64,000 nt of DNA from Geosiphon pyriformis (GCA_016748015.1 JAAOMT010000436.1:2129037-2193036); one strand, 5' to 3'. Shown: positions 35,303-48,600, counted from the stretch's first letter. The notes: generated by a model not told the origin, from the sequence alone. Numbers and translations are program-made.

Positions 35303-36601
35303 ATGTCTAGGGAAGCAGAACTTCAAAAGCGGAAGTCAAAGCTGCAAATAGCAGGGCTTACTTGCGCAAACTGTCGCAAAACAAGTGAAGAAGCCGGGGT
35401 TATGGCTTTATCACGTTGCGCTCGTTGTCGAATGTTGTATTATTGCTCAAAGAGTTGTCAAAAAGCTGACTTCTCTGACCATAAAATGTTCTGCAAAGCC
35501 GTTCATGATTTATGGGAACTTAAAGAGTGGGACCCTTGCGAAGGTGACGAGTCCAAGTGGAATAAACGCGTAGTAGACCAAATCACTTGTTTAGGCTTAG
35601 ATCTCGACCGTCCTCTTGATAATTATGAAAGAAATTTCATACTCTACCAACCGAAATGTCAAGTGTGTTTTGTGACCCCGATGGAGCTTGAAAAACCACC
35701 CAAGATGATCCCATGTTCCGAATGCAAAATTATCTTGTGTTGCTCGAATCAACATTGGGAAATCCATCGTAGTCGACATCAAAGCCATTGTTCAACATAT
35801 AAAATCATGATAGAATGTGAAAATATCATTTATGATATGGTCGATGGGATCGAAGGGACGGCATGGGCTCAAGAAGAATGGGATGAAAACAAAAAGTTTC
35901 CCCCATTACCAAAAGATTGGCAAAGTTACTTTGAATGGAGAAACGCCCCAATGTTCTCAGATTCTTTTGCCAAAATAGTAACAAATTCATTATCACAGCC
36001 ATTGACTATTCTAGCTGCCCTTGAAAAGTTTTATACGCGTGATCAAATAAATTCATTTGATGAATTGATTATACACATAATTGGTGCCGGGCAATACGAG
36101 ATTATGTCTTTAATGGCGTTTGAGGAGTTGATGCACGTCCTTCCCAATATTCGAATTCTTAGTCTCGCGCTAATCGGATTTGAATTACCAAATATCAGCT
36201 CCAGGATATCCATGGGATGTTGCCCACGGTGTACTAAGGCGAAGAGAAAACGTATTTCTTCGATACATCCCACTTCTTATCATCAATACGCTGAATCTTT
36301 GGATTATTGCGCCCCTCATCTCGCTGTCGGCTTTAACACAGGGCTTTATGAGGACGACACACAACATTGGGAGCCTACAGTTAGATCTCTATTGCAAAAA
36401 AACATACCATGTGTGTTTACCTCCTATTCTAAAGAGGAAGCCAAGCAAGACTTGCAAACCCTGAAAGATTGGGGTGCGAAAATTATTATTGGCAACAAAG
36501 AAAACAAATGGCGAAGTACTGTGCCCATTGTAGAGCCACAGATTTTGGATAGGTTCTTTTACAATAATTATTATAGAACATTGTTTCGTGGCAAAAAATA
36601 A
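35303..36601 (+). CDS. MYND zinc-finger / MSS51-like protein
   Basis: An intact single-exon ORF of 432 codons. The ATG at 35303 is preferred because the open frame extends upstream only to a non-ATG position. A canonical MYND finger uses C21, C24, C39, C42, C48, C52, H60 and C64. A second Cys/His cluster starts at CQVC (residue about 115) and contains CSECK and a HxxHC-type end. The C-terminal 170 residues (HIIGAGQYEIM, LPNIRILSLALIGFELPN, APHLAVGFNTGLYED, PCVFTSYSKEEAKQDL) match the MSS51 C-terminal domain. MSS51 in yeast is a mitochondrial translational activator of COX1; other MYND proteins are nuclear or cytosolic adaptors, so the exact role here is open. Codon use and CpG content are host-like. 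Confidence 0.88.
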   Translation: MSREAELQKRKSKLQIAGLTCANCRKTSEEAGVMALSRCARCRMLYYCSKSCQKADFSDHKMFCKAVHDLWELKEWDPCEGDESKWNKRVVDQITCLGLDLDRPLDNYERNFILYQPKCQVCFVTPMELEKPPKMIPCSECKIILCCSNQHWEIHRSRHQSHCSTYKIMIECENIIYDMVDGIEGTAWAQEEWDENKKFPPLPKDWQSYFEWRNAPMFSDSFAKIVTNSLSQPLTILAALEKFYTRDQINSFDELIIHIIGAGQYEIMSLMAFEELMHVLPNIRILSLALIGFELPNISSRISMGCCPRCTKAKRKRISSIHPTSYHQYAESLDYCAPHLAVGFNTGLYEDDTQHWEPTVRSLLQKNIPCVFTSYSKEEAKQDLQTLKDWGAKIIIGNKENKWRSTVPIVEPQILDRFFYNNYYRTLFRGKK

Positions 36602-36646
36602 TCATTCAATCGTTATTAAAAGAATCTTGTATGCACTTTTAGATAA

Positions 36647-36835
36647 TTAAAATAAATCGAACTGGACTATCTGTCTTGTATAATGTTTCCTTATGGCGTA
36701 TAATTTATTTAATATGACTATTTCATGAAACCAGGAAATTTCGCGATCTTTAATGTAATTATCCCCTTGTTCCCTCACCTTACCCAAAAAGAGAAACAAA
36801 ACTTCCAAAAGCACAATTAGGATTGAAAAAATCAT
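36647..36835 (-). CDS. Possible small membrane protein (62 aa), doubtful
   Basis: A minus-strand ORF starts with a strongly hydrophobic segment (MIFSILIVLLEVLFLFLG) that could be a membrane anchor or signal, followed by a charged tail. It lies 45 bp beyond the MYND stop and is antisense to that gene's likely 3' UTR. No family is recognised and there is no support beyond length and hydrophobic start. It could be a chance ORF. Confidence 0.2.
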   Translation of the reverse strand: MIFSILIVLLEVLFLFLGKVREQGDNYIKDREISWFHEIVILNKLYAIRKHYTRQIVQFDLF

Positions 36836-36839
36836 GTGT

Positions 36840-38483
36840 TAAATTTAAAGACAATTAACTTTTAACAACTGATACTTGAATAACTATATTTCTTGAGGCG
36901 ATACTTATATAAAGTTAAAGGAATGATGTTATTGATAAAGAGCTTGCAGAAATTCATCAAGAAATCGAGACCTTTTTTCAATGATCAATAAATCCTTATA
37001 TCTTAATTAATGCATTTTGATCTTTATTTGAGCCCAAAGATACATAATCTTCAGGTTTGTGAATTGTGAGAGAAATAAAATAGGAGGTTGAGATTGAAAT
37101 GCCGAAAGATATTTAGCAAAGGAGTGATTAATATTTACTGTATTTGATCGAGTTAAGATTAGGATTGTTTTCTTCAAACATATACTTGAATATATATGCG
37201 CTTATTGCTGAAAGTATTCAGAATCTTAATTAATCAATGAAAATTATTATTAAAATTATTTCAATCAATTTAATCCATAAAATAAAGTAATCTAGATTGA
37301 AATGATTTATTTAATAAATAATTATTCAAATGAAATAAAAATCTAGATTTATATTTAAAGAAAAATATCATTCAAAAGTATTTATTATCTTAAAAACATA
37401 TGATCAAAAATTAATTACAATATATATATTTTTATTTATTGATGTAGCTTTTTTACTATCTATATATATAGTTTATAAATAAATATAAGTTACATCTTTT
37501 TTTATATGTGACTAGTTATTTAAACTTACACCAAGTTAAATTAAGCACAAAAATAACTTTTTTATATTTATTTTACTAATAAAATAATTTATATTTATAT
37601 TTTTTTATACAAATTTCTTAATTTAATTTTGGTATCTTTTTTATTAAACTTTATTATAAAGTTTTATTAATTCCAAAAAACATTAATTAATTAAATTTTA
37701 CACTTATTAAAAAATTTATTTATTTTAAAAAAATATATTTTTAATTAAATTTAAGTTTTTACTATTTTTTAATTTTATATTAAGCTTTTTTTTATTGATT
37801 AACAGAAAATTAACATAAATAATCAAAAAATTAATAATTTTATTAAATATAACTTTTTTTAAAGTACTTAAAAATAACAATAATTTATGTTGTTATTTAT
37901 TTTAAAATTTAAAATTTTTGTTTTTATTTATTTAAAAAATATTTTTAAACCAAATTGATTGATTTTTTTTGGTTGTATAATTTTTAAGATTAATAATATA
38001 ATTGTTTAAATATATTATAAAAATATTATAAAATATTATAAAAAATAATAATAAAAAAAAATTTATTTAGATATTAAAAAAAAAATTTTTATATATCTTT
38101 TAATTAAAATAAAAACAAATTAGAAAGCTAATTACTAAGACTTTAATATTATTTATTTATTAATTTCTTAAATATAAAAAAAATAAGTTTAATAAAAGTT
38201 TTAAATCTGAATTTTGAAAAAATAAAATTAATAATTGTTATAGTAATATTAATAAAAATACAAATCTTAAGAACATAAAAATATTTGTATAAAAAAAACC
38301 AGTTTTATTAATAATAAAAAGATAAATAAATTTGAATTTATAAATAATATAATAAAACTATTTGTTTTTAATTTTTTAAGTAATAATAAGATTTTTAATT
38401 TTTTTTAGTGTTTAACAAATTAAAGTCTTTTGTTTTACTTATTAAAAAATAAATAAATAATTAGACTAATAATAAAAACTTTT
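36840..38483. other. Gene-free transition from host DNA to AT-rich DNA
   Basis: The first 350 bp keep moderate composition; from about 37200 the DNA becomes almost pure A/T. No ORF, RNA or repeat is supported. Confidence 0.55.
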
Positions 38484-38621
38484 TTCTTTCTTATGTTTCA
38501 AATTTTTTAAAGAGCATAATTTAAAAAAAAAAGTTTTTATTTTTTTTTGTTGTTTTTTTTCAATATTTTTTAACTTAATAACTCTTTTGTTGTGGATTTG
38601 AAAATTGCTTCAAGTAGTAAT

Positions 38622-40523
38622 ATGTCTAAAAAAAAGACACTTAAAAAGACTTTTTATGATTTTACTAACAGCTTTTTTTCTTAAAAAAGAAAGTTGTTCT
38701 TGGTAATATTAAGCATTTTGGTAATAAAAAAAACATTTTCTTAGTTAAGTTTGGTTTTAGTAATAATATGTTTTTAGATATAAACAGTAATTCTAGTAAT
38801 AGTAAAGACAGTAGTTTTATAACTAGTATTAATAGTGGTTTTTTTTTATTCAGCTATTATTACTCTTAAAGCCAAAAAAGTAATATTTGGTGTGGTTTGT
38901 GGTTTTTTTTTGGTTTCCTTGATTTTAGTATAAATAAAAAAATTGGATCTCTTTTATCTTCTTTTAGTATCTTATTAAACAGAAAATAAATTGACCTTAA
39001 AATAGTAAAAATCTCAATAGAAGTATCAGTCAAAAAATTTTTTGTTTTAAATATCAATCTTTCAGCTATAAAAGGCAAATTAGCAACAGCAAAAACTTAG
39101 TTCATCAAAAAAAAAATTTTATTTGTCAATAGTTTTAAAGAAGGCTATTACTTTCTCAAAATTTGAAAAGATCATCAGATCTATATTTATATTAAAAGAA
39201 AATATAAATAAAATTGTGTTATTGGCTTAGAAAAAAAGAATTATTGTAAACAATAATATTAAAAAACAAAAAATTCAGTTAAATTGGACTGTAATAATCA
39301 AAAAAATTCTTATAAATATGTCTAAAAAAATAATTATCACTACAGTTTTTGTGTTTGGTCAAATTGTGTTGATTTATTTACAATTAATTAAACTGTGATA
39401 AAAGACTATAATAAAGTTCACTAAATTAGTTCAAGCAAATCAATTGGCAGCAAAATAATCATTTTTAATTGGAAAAAATTCAGTACATATGGCCAAAGCT
39501 GTGGAGAATCATAATATATAGATGTTTAAAAATCAGTATAGAGCTTTTTTATTTATACTTCTTGTAAAAACAACTGTACACAATCTTAGCATTTTACTGA
39601 AGAGAATTAGTGAAAAAACTTGTGTTATTAATTAGTTATTTAACACTAGTAATAAAGTTTATTGTGTTGTTGTTAGTTTTGAGTCTAAAAAAAATCTAGA
39701 ATTTATCTTTCTTATAGAATCAATTCTTAGTGGTGTAAAATTTTTTTGAACAAAACTGGATTTGGTTTGTTGTAAAAAATATTAGCATTTTGAAAATTCA
39801 TTTTTTGAGTATAATTCTTTGGGATTATCTGCTCTTATTTCAAAAAAAGTTTATAAAAAAAGTATTTCAGATAAAAATTACTTTTAGCTGGCCTATTTTT
39901 ACACAAAAAAAAATGTTTTCATTACTTGTCTAATTACTTTTAATGGCAAATCCTGGGCATAAGTAGTTTTTTTAATTGTTGGTTTTGTTAGTATTCATTT
40001 TGGTCTTTTTTTTAAGCACTCTTTTTTTAGTGGTTTTTATTTTGACAATGTTTTTTCTGTTTTTTATAACATATTTTTTATTAATAATCAGCTGGTCTTT
40101 TTAGAACATTTTTTAGAATTGTTAGCAGATCAGATATTAACAATTGTATAAAAACTAAGTAATATGGAATTGGTGTCTTTTATATTTGTTTTTTATTTTT
40201 ATTTTTATTTTATATTAGTAGATTCTTTGGTTTTTGGTTTTAATTTAACTTTGAATCTGGTTATAAATGCTTTTGTAATGTTATTTTTTTACATAAAATT
40301 AGACATATTTTTAAATAATCTATAGAACTTGCTTACTTCTTTTTTATTAATAGCAGTAAAGGTTTTAGTTTTAAGCTTAGGCAGTTCAAAGATTTTGACT
40401 ATCAAGATTAAAGATCTGGAATCTAAGATGATTGTTTTTGAAGTTTTTATTAATTCAATTTTGGCTAGGTTAGATCAGTTGTGTATTAGCTTGGATTTTT
40501 TATTGCTTTTTTTATTTCAATAA
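38622..40523 (+). pseudogene. LINE-G ORF1 remnant
   Basis: ATG at 38622 (M-S-K-K-K-T-L-K-K) aligns with LINE-I and LINE-B starts. Readable blocks: KLFFLVILSILVI-like GNIKHF near 38699 (frame-shifted); VKKFFVLNINLSAIKGK near 39031; an RRM-like VIIKKI near 39294; the WSLWNTI-place filled by stops; a decayed knuckle region near 39770 (CCKKY...HFENSFFEY); and a helical C-terminus with DLESKMIVFEVF near 40411. The stop TAA at 40521 corresponds to the ORF1 stop of D. Many stops are present. Confidence 0.7.
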
Positions 40524-43500
40524 CTGATTTAATATGGAAATTTGCTATATATAATGTTCAGAATATTAATGTTTCTGCTAAGCAAAAAGATATTATTTGT
40601 TAACATATAAATACTAAGTATTAAGTTTTAATTATCATAAAAACAAAGTTGAAGTCTAATTGCAGGTCTTAAATAATAAACAAATTTAATAAAGTTCAGA
40701 TTTTTATTTTGAGACTGGATAAAAACTTTTTAAGTACTAGTATGACAGTAATTATGAACGTTTTTTTGGCTTGTTATGTGTTTAAAATCAAAAAAGTCCT
40801 AAGCTGTTTGATCTCAGTTTAACTATTTTTTAAGAATAAGCTTTTAATAACAGTTTTGGGCTTGTATATACATGTATTTACAGTAGTATAAACTAAACAA
40901 ACAGTAAAAATAAATGTAATTATTGCTAAGACTGTGAATTATAGCTCTTTTATAATTATAAGTGGGAATTTTAATGAAAATAGTTCTAAAAAAAATTCAA
41001 GTTATTGATTGTGTTTAAGTTTGGGTTTAGTTAATATTTTCAGAAGTTAGTTTTTATTCAAGCTGTTTACATAAAGCAATTCAAAAGAAGCTACAAAAAT
41101 TATTAACTATTTATTTGTAAGTAAAAATTTTTTATCCTTATTGGCTAAGCAGGTGGTTGATGATGTTTCTGAGTTTTTTAACATAGACCACAAAACTGTC
41201 CTATTCTCAATTGAACTGAGTAGCTTACTGAATGTACAAATAAGTATTGTTTAAAAACTGGTTAACAGAGATCATTAAAAATTAAAAATTAAAAATATGA
41301 ATAATTTTAAGTAAACTGGTTTTAGAAATTGCTTGTTATTTCTATTTTTTTTGGCAAATAATAAGTTTGTTAATGCCAATAATAGTGATGATTTAAATAC
41401 AATATAAGAAATCTTATAAAATATAATGATAAATTCAGCAAATAGAGTGTTTTTTAAACATTAATATAATAAAATAAAGTGTTTTTCTAATAAACAGTTG
41501 TTAAAATTTCATAGATTGGAATTACTAGTTGTTAAGTTCATTAAAGCTCTAAGCATTAAAAACAAATTAAAATCCAACTATTTTCTGTAGACCTAATTGG
41601 TTGTTGATTATAATAAAGCTTTGAAGATTCAGAGCTTAATTTAGAATAGTGTAAAATTAACTAATGTTTTTTGTTGCTTATTAAAAATTAAAAAAGAGTA
41701 TTATAAATCCAAGTTATATAAATCAAAAGTTACTAAAACTGCAGTCATTAATGTTGTTATAAAGAAAAAAATAGAAAATTTCTGTTTAGATAAGAGCCAA
41801 ATAATTAAAAGTGTACTGAAAAATTTTTCTTACAAAGTGATTTTGGATTATTTGGTGGTTAATAAGGAATTAATTTTGGAACTTAATAAAATTAAAGCCA
41901 AAATAGATTAAATAATGAAAGACTAGACCAAAAAATAAAAAATTCCAGAATTTGTCTTTGGAATCTAAACAAATCAATATACTTTTTTGAAGTATGTAGA
42001 TAATTGTGTTTTTTTAGATATAATAGATATTATTGATTATAAAAAGTTGATTTGGGTGGTTAAGAAATTGCCAAATAAAAAAGCTGCTGGCCTAAATGGC
42101 ATACTTAATAAGTTGTGAAAACATTGTAAAGATAATATTTTAAGATGTCTGTTAAATCTGCTAAATTCTTGTTTGTTTTTAAGCAAAACTTCAATATTGT
42201 AAAAACATGCTTAAGTCTTAATAATACTCAAGCCATATAAATAAATAAAAAATTTAATGAATATTCAACTTATTATTTTAATTGAAATAACAAGAAAAAT
42301 TTTGTCCAAAATTTTTTTTAATAAAATTTTTCTTATTTGCAGCAAATTTAAAATACTTTATAAGAATAATTTTTTAGTGTTAAAGAGTATTTTAACACAA
42401 ATTCCAATTTTAATTATAGGCTTTGTGATTAAAAATGCTTTGGAAAAAAATAAAAAATTGTGGCTGGTTTTGCAGGATATATACAAGCCATATGATTTAA
42501 TTGAATAATATCATTTGCACAACAACTTAATTAGAATTAAAATATATAGACACTTCATTAAGTTCTTTAAAAATATTTACAATAAAAAAGTTAATTAGAT
42601 TATAACAGATTTTGGACTTTTGAATAGATATATAGTTTATAATAAACTTGACCAAAGAAAAATTTTTTACTTTTGTTGTGAAGAATTTTTTATGTTTCTT
42701 TGCTTTATAAGATTAAAAAACATAGAAGTTTGTATGAATACAAAGTAAGTTCAAAATTTTTCACAAAGACTGGCAAAATTAATCTTAAGAATGGCAAGAC
42801 TTTTTTTTTTGCTATAAGTATTTTTGTAGATAATACTATCTAAATTGAAAATTGTATGTATTTTGAACATTATAAATGAGTTTTTTTCTATTAATAACAT
42901 TTCAATTAATACAGACAAGATGGTCATTATTTTTATTAATTAGGAAGCTAAAAAAGTTGTATTGTCTATCAGTGATTTGAAAATTTCAATGGCCAAAAAG
43001 GACAAATTTCATAAATATTTGGAAATTTTTTTGTTAACTGTTAGTTTATTCAAGCCAAGCTTAACCAAAGCTTATTCAAATATCAAGTTCTTCTTAAATG
43101 TAATTTTAAGAAAAACTATTACTGAAAACAATTTTTGTATTTGGTGTCTGCTGTTTTGTAGTCTATTATTGATTATAGAATACAGTTTAGTTATGTTTCA
43201 GAAAGTGTGTATAAAAAGTGGAACAAGATATTAAGAAAAAAACTAAAGCTTAAGACTAATCTGTCTAAAAATTTTTCCAACAAAGCTTTATATTACTTTG
43301 AGTTATATAGTCTTAAAACATTCAACAAATACTGGCTAAAAATTTAATGACTAATTTGGTTAATTTTGCCAATATAAATAGAACTTTTGGCAAGTTTTTT
43401 GAACACAGAGTTATGAATCTATAGGCTGCTAACTAGATGTTTTGGCACTCTTTTCAAGTTTTAGTTAAGTTGTCAATTAATTCTATAAATTGTTTTTTGG

Positions 43501-45187
43501 TAAATACAACACATGTTTTACTTTTTGCAATCTGTTTTTGAATGGCAATTTGCCTAATGTATTTTAGACTAAAAATAGCATTGCAATTTTAGATGTATTG
43601 GATTTGAATAATTATATAAGTGTAGTGGAGTTTTTTAGAAAGTTTGGCATTATTTTTGTGGACCAGTTTTTGGATTGTTGTACTACATGCTTCATGTAAA
43701 ACACTTTTTACAGATAGAAAAGACTGAATCTTAAAGGTTTAATTTCTGGCTAGTTCTGTTTACTGGTCAAGTTTATTGAGGACAGTAGTTTAGTGAATAA
43801 TAAGATATTGGTTTTTTGTTTTACTTTTATAGACTATCTTTGTAATTTAGATTATGTTAGTAGATATTTGTTAAATTCTGGGTCAAATAACATAAGTGTT
43901 TACACAAATAGTTTTGTTAAGTCTGAAATTAATAGATGCTTATAAAAGTATTATTGTTTATTTTTTAGATGTTGATATAAGTATTAGAGTTAAGATAAAT
44001 GATTTGCTGTTCTTAACTTTGGTAGAATTGCAGACCATTGCTTTTACTTTAGATTGTGTATCTGTTTCTTGTTCTGTTATTTTGTTTATAGACAGCCAGA
44101 TATTATTAAATATGTGCTGTTTTAACAAGTGTGTATTTGGTTCTGATTTTTGCAGTAAATACTGGATTAAAAAAGAACACATTTGCCAAGTCATTTTAAG
44201 AAAAAGTTTGTCAATTGCTTGAAGTAAGATCAAGAATTATTTTGGTGTTGTCAAGAATAAATGTGCTGATTTTTATATCAATACTGTCATTACTTCTAAG
44301 TTTATTCTATCTTTTTGAGTGTTATGCTATTTCCTTAATGTTAAAGGCAAATTTATCTTTGGAAATACTTATTACTTTGTTAAAAATTTATTCAATATAG
44401 TTAATTTTATTGATTAGAAATCCAAATATTTCAATAATATTATAAATACAAATATTGATATTAGTTTTGATATAATTAAAACTTTTAGTGTTTAATATTC
44501 TAATAACAAAATCTGCTTTAACTATACTAATTTGTTATTAGTAGTACTTTAGTTTTATTTTATAAAAGCATTTTATTGTTATCTGTTTGTGGCTAAAAAA
44601 AAGAGATTGTATAATCCAAAGTATTTAAGTATGGCTTGCATCTAATATAGAATAGTAAAAAACTCTAATTACTTGTTTTTGTATATACATAATAGTAATG
44701 TTAAGATAGAATTATTATTAAACACTGCCTTAGAATAGAATGAATTATTGAGTGCTTTTGCTAAAAAAAATGTAATTGTTTGGTCTCTGTATAAAACTAA
44801 GTTGTCTGTTAATTTGTATATATTATTGGTTAAAGACTTTGTATTAAAAAATTAAGTGGCTAATACAGTATGCCATTTGGACACTGGATTTAATAGTGAT
44901 ATATTGGTTGACAAATTGGTTTGTGGTCTTGTTAAGAGTCACAAATTTATTATTTAACTGTCAACTGCTAAGTTAAAATTTTATTACAAAAAGTATAATT
45001 TTTTGCCACATAATAGATTTAATATTTTTTGGTTTTTGGCTTGTTATCTTTGTGGTTTTTTGAATTGATTTACAGTTTTGGTGTTAGATTAAGTATTTAA
45101 ATTTGCTTTGAATTATATTTTTGTTTATTCAAATTAAGTTTTGGTTTTTTGAAAGATGTTTTTTTAATAAGTAATTTAAGTATATAA
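40522..45187 (+). pseudogene. LINE-G ORF2 remnant
   Basis: Blocks in order: AIYNVQNINVSAKQKDII near 40545 (endonuclease start); ISGNFNENSS near 40960 (decayed GDFN); HKTVLFSIEL near 41188; RT LPNKKAAGLNGILNKL near 42068; a FVDNTI-like box near 42825 followed by a stop; MAKKDKFHKYLEIFLLT near 42990; and an RNase H part with VELQTIAF near 44020 and LFIDSQILLN near 44085. More than 30 stops and some frame breaks occur. The natural end is the TAA at 45185-45187. Confidence 0.72.
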
Positions 45188-45320
45188 TATTGTTTTAATT
45201 GGTTTAAATAGCTAATTATATATAGAAAAAGCATAAATTATGTTTAATTTAAAATCTTGTTTGATTTTATGTCTTTAGATAATAATTAGACTGTATTTAT
45301 AAAACATTAATAAAAAAAAT
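45185..45320 (+). repeat. Shared LINE 3' tail, copy 6
   Basis: The stem TAATTGGTT (45196-45204) pairs with AGCTAATTA (45210-45218), 9 of 9 with two G-U pairs, even though the copy is very AT-decayed. The distal part reads TTAGATAATAATTAGACTG and ends AAAACATTAATAAAAAAAA. Confidence 0.82.
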
Positions 45321-45494
45321 AAATTTTTTTTTTTGATTTTGTTAAGTTATTTATATTAAATATTAATTTTTTAATTATTATTAATAAGAATTTTTTTAAA
45401 AATTAAAAGTTATTAAAAATTGTTTTATTAAGTAAATAATTTTTATTTTTTATAATTTTTTTATATTTATATTTATATATATTTTTTTTATTAC

Positions 45495-45617
45495 AGTTTA
45501 ATGAGTACAATCCAATCACTACCTAGTATACAGAATCAAAACAATAGACCTCAGCTAAACATAATTCATGTATTTACTACATGTGACTAGTCACTTGGAC
45601 TAATCAAAGCAACACTA
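45495..45617 (-). repeat. Shared LINE 3' tail, copy 7
   Basis: On the RNA strand TGATTAGTC (from 45606 to 45598) pairs with GACTAGTCA (from 45592 to 45584), 9 of 9 with one G-U pair, around a 5-nt loop. The distal part reads TAGGTAGTGATTGGATTG and ends CTCATTAAA at about 45495. Confidence 0.85.
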
Positions 45618-48600
45618 TGCACTTATATGAACAGATACCATATTAACCAAACCAAAGAAAAACAAACAAGGCTTATAAAAACCAAAACTCACATCAAGAG
45701 AATCATTAACACCAATTAATCTGACTATGCCATCTGACAAGTCTCACTCCAAACCACAATGCACCAATGGTAACACTCCTAAGTCACCAATCAGATTGTC
45801 CCTTTCTATGTTAGCTCTAAACCTGAACCTAAAACCCCATAACTCAGAATAATGACGTACACTCATGTTTTGCACAAAGTCAACCAGAATCCAGGCAGCT
45901 TCTTTGTGATCTTCAAAGACCCACACAGCTTTCTCAAACCACCCCACCAGCACAAAGTCTTTACAAAGAAGAGCATACAAGCTGACATTAGACACACATA
46001 AGAAAAGAGACTCTAAGACCACAGAAGGAGTCGGAAAACAAAAACCAGCCAAAGACTTCCAAGTTAACATGTATTCAATAGAATCTCCTTATGGAAGATA
46101 GATTTTCTGCTACAAGTAAATACATAATCAGAAAACTCAACTTCTCCACAGTGCAAACACAAAACACCAAAGTAGTTTTTGTTATAAAGCTTCTTTCTAA
46201 CTGTAACAGACAGCCTGCCATACACAGCTTTCATGAAATAAGAGCACAAACCAGCTGAATGTCTACTCATAGAACCTGACAGCATACTTAAATTTGGATG
46301 TCAAACAGCCATAGTTCTGACCCAATTAATATTACAAACTAAAAAACCACTCAGAATTTTAGAGCCAGGACCAACTTTCTAGTGCATGTAATTTACAGAT
46401 CTAAAAATGTCCCAAACAAAGTATCAAACATTACTAAAAATTGGCATACCATTGGCCATTAAAAAGCATTCACAAACATTAGTTGGCAGCAGCAGAGAGG
46501 AATGAGCAGAAGTGCTCACCAATGTGTCTGCACAAATATTACCCAGCACATCAGAGTGTCTTTTGACTTTTAACCAACTCACAGAGATGTTCTTTTGAAC
46601 AATTAAATTCACAATATGTCTCTTTTCCATTCAACAACAATTACAAAAATCAGGGCCAATCTGATTTTAAATCTGAAACACATGCATTTAAGGCAGCTTG
46701 GCTGTCCAAGCACATCTTTACTGAACAAGAGGAAGATACACACTTTAGCACCAAGGCAACAGCCTGCAACTCAGCCATTGTAAAAAACAATAGACCCACA
46801 ACTCTAATCCCAATACCTAACCCAATCTCAGGAAAAAATGCTGCAGCATCTTCAGCTACATCAACAGAACCAAGTCCCTTCAAAGAACCATCTGTGAAAA
46901 CAGAAATTGAATCTGATCAGACCTCAAGCAAACTATTCTTAACAACAGAAAATTGATCTGAAAGCAAAACATTATTGACATCTAACAAAGAATTGCCATT
47001 GGATAGTGTTGACAGAAGAACCTTATCATGCAAGAATCTCGACATTAATATAAACCAAGAAGACACAGGTCCCTTGGAGTCTAGTTTCTTCCAGCACTAA
47101 AATGTTTACCAATCTATAACTTTACCACATTTGTCTAAAAGTCTATCACAGAAAGCTACACCAAACTTCTTCAAAGAACTGATCCAATCATAATACAAAG
47201 AAGGCCCTAAGACACCAGAGATGGGATACTTACTAGGGTTAAAAAAAGCACTGGGCAAATTGTTCATTATAGAAAGCTTATTGATTAAAAGAATACACAC
47301 TATTCCAGCCAGAAAATTGTTAGAGAGACCAATATGCAGCCTAACAGGAAACTGCAGGAGATCAAAAGGGGCCCAACCCAAAACCTGCAAATCCAGAAAG
47401 TGGTGCTCAAAAAGCCAACCAACAATCCCAGAAAAATTAGAAAAACTCATGACAGAAGCAGACTTCCCCTCAACTTGAACTTGTTTGAATGTTTTTAGAC
47501 CATAGAGTAAAGGATGATAGAGCACTTTATTTGGAAAATTTCAGGACAAACCAATCTTTCACTTAAAGCTCTTTCTAACCAAAGCATTCCAGCATTGACA
47601 AACAGCAGAAAACAAAAAACTAAATTAAGTACAATAGTTAACAATAGGCTGAAAAACAGCCAACACCAAATACACAAATTGTTTGTCTGAAATAGCTTTA
47701 CGCAGCACCATATTAGAAAAAAACTTGATGTCAGACTGAGCTTTAACCAAGCTAGGCTTGAACAAACTATTAGTTGACAAGAATATACCCAAGTATCTAT
47801 GAGGCACACCATGTTTAGTAATTGAAATAGGCAACTCACTGATTCTAAAAACAGCATTTTGAACTCTCTGGTTAATGAGAATAGCCACTGTTTTGTCATT
47901 ATTGATCGAAATATTATTAATTGCAAAAAACTCACTGGTAACATCCAATATAAATTGTGTAACAGCCTAACTACTCCCAACCCAAATAGTATCATCAACA
48001 AAAGTACTAGTTGCAAAGAAAGAAGTTATTCCACCCATGTTGTTTATTTTGCCTGATTTGGCCACAAACTTGGTATCAATCCAATAGCCACATATATTCT
48101 CCTGTCTTTTAACTTTACACATCAAAAAGTCATAGAAAATCCACCAAAGGAGAGAAGAAAACACTTTACTTTAATTAAGACTATCCAGTACCTGGTAACC
48201 ATCTGAAAGACCAAAATCAGTCATAACATGATTTAATCTATCTTTATGAATTCCACCAAAAAACTCAATAAATTTATCACACATTTTGATGTACTGCAAA
48301 CTAGCCTCCAAATGATGTCAGCCGACTGAGTTATATGTTTTGCACATATTCTGTAAAACCAACCAAACCTCTCTGCTTTTTTCTAAAGCATCTTTCACCA
48401 CTGAACTAACAGCAAAAATGAGAGACTGTGTAAAGGTACTATGAAGAACAGAAAAATTATTCCCACACAACACTTCAAACTTACTGCAAGCAAGAGAAAT
48501 TCTATCTGAAAGGATCTTATGAGCAGTCTCCAATAGAGCAATAGGATAAGTATTTGTTAAGACATCATCCCAATCATAAGGTTTAGGTATCATAAAGACC

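Larger units (their letters stand above)
38484..45320 (+). mobile_element. LINE-G: full-length, very heavily decayed LINE
   Basis: It has the same order as LINE-D (5' UTR, ORF1, ORF2, tail) and nearly the same length (6.8 kb). The 5' end starts with a pyrimidine run TTTTTTCTTTCTTATG. Almost all C and G have drifted to T and A while spacing is kept, so domains can still be aligned. Its tail faces the tail of LINE-H across about 175 bp of AT DNA. Confidence 0.82.

Noticed and set aside
36043-36273. Minus-strand open frame inside the MYND gene
   Set aside because: Antisense to the MSS51-type domain, with no independent support.
47221-47478. Open plus-strand frame of 85 codons
   Set aside because: It is antisense to LINE-H ORF2, whose minus-strand protein is clearly the real coding sequence.
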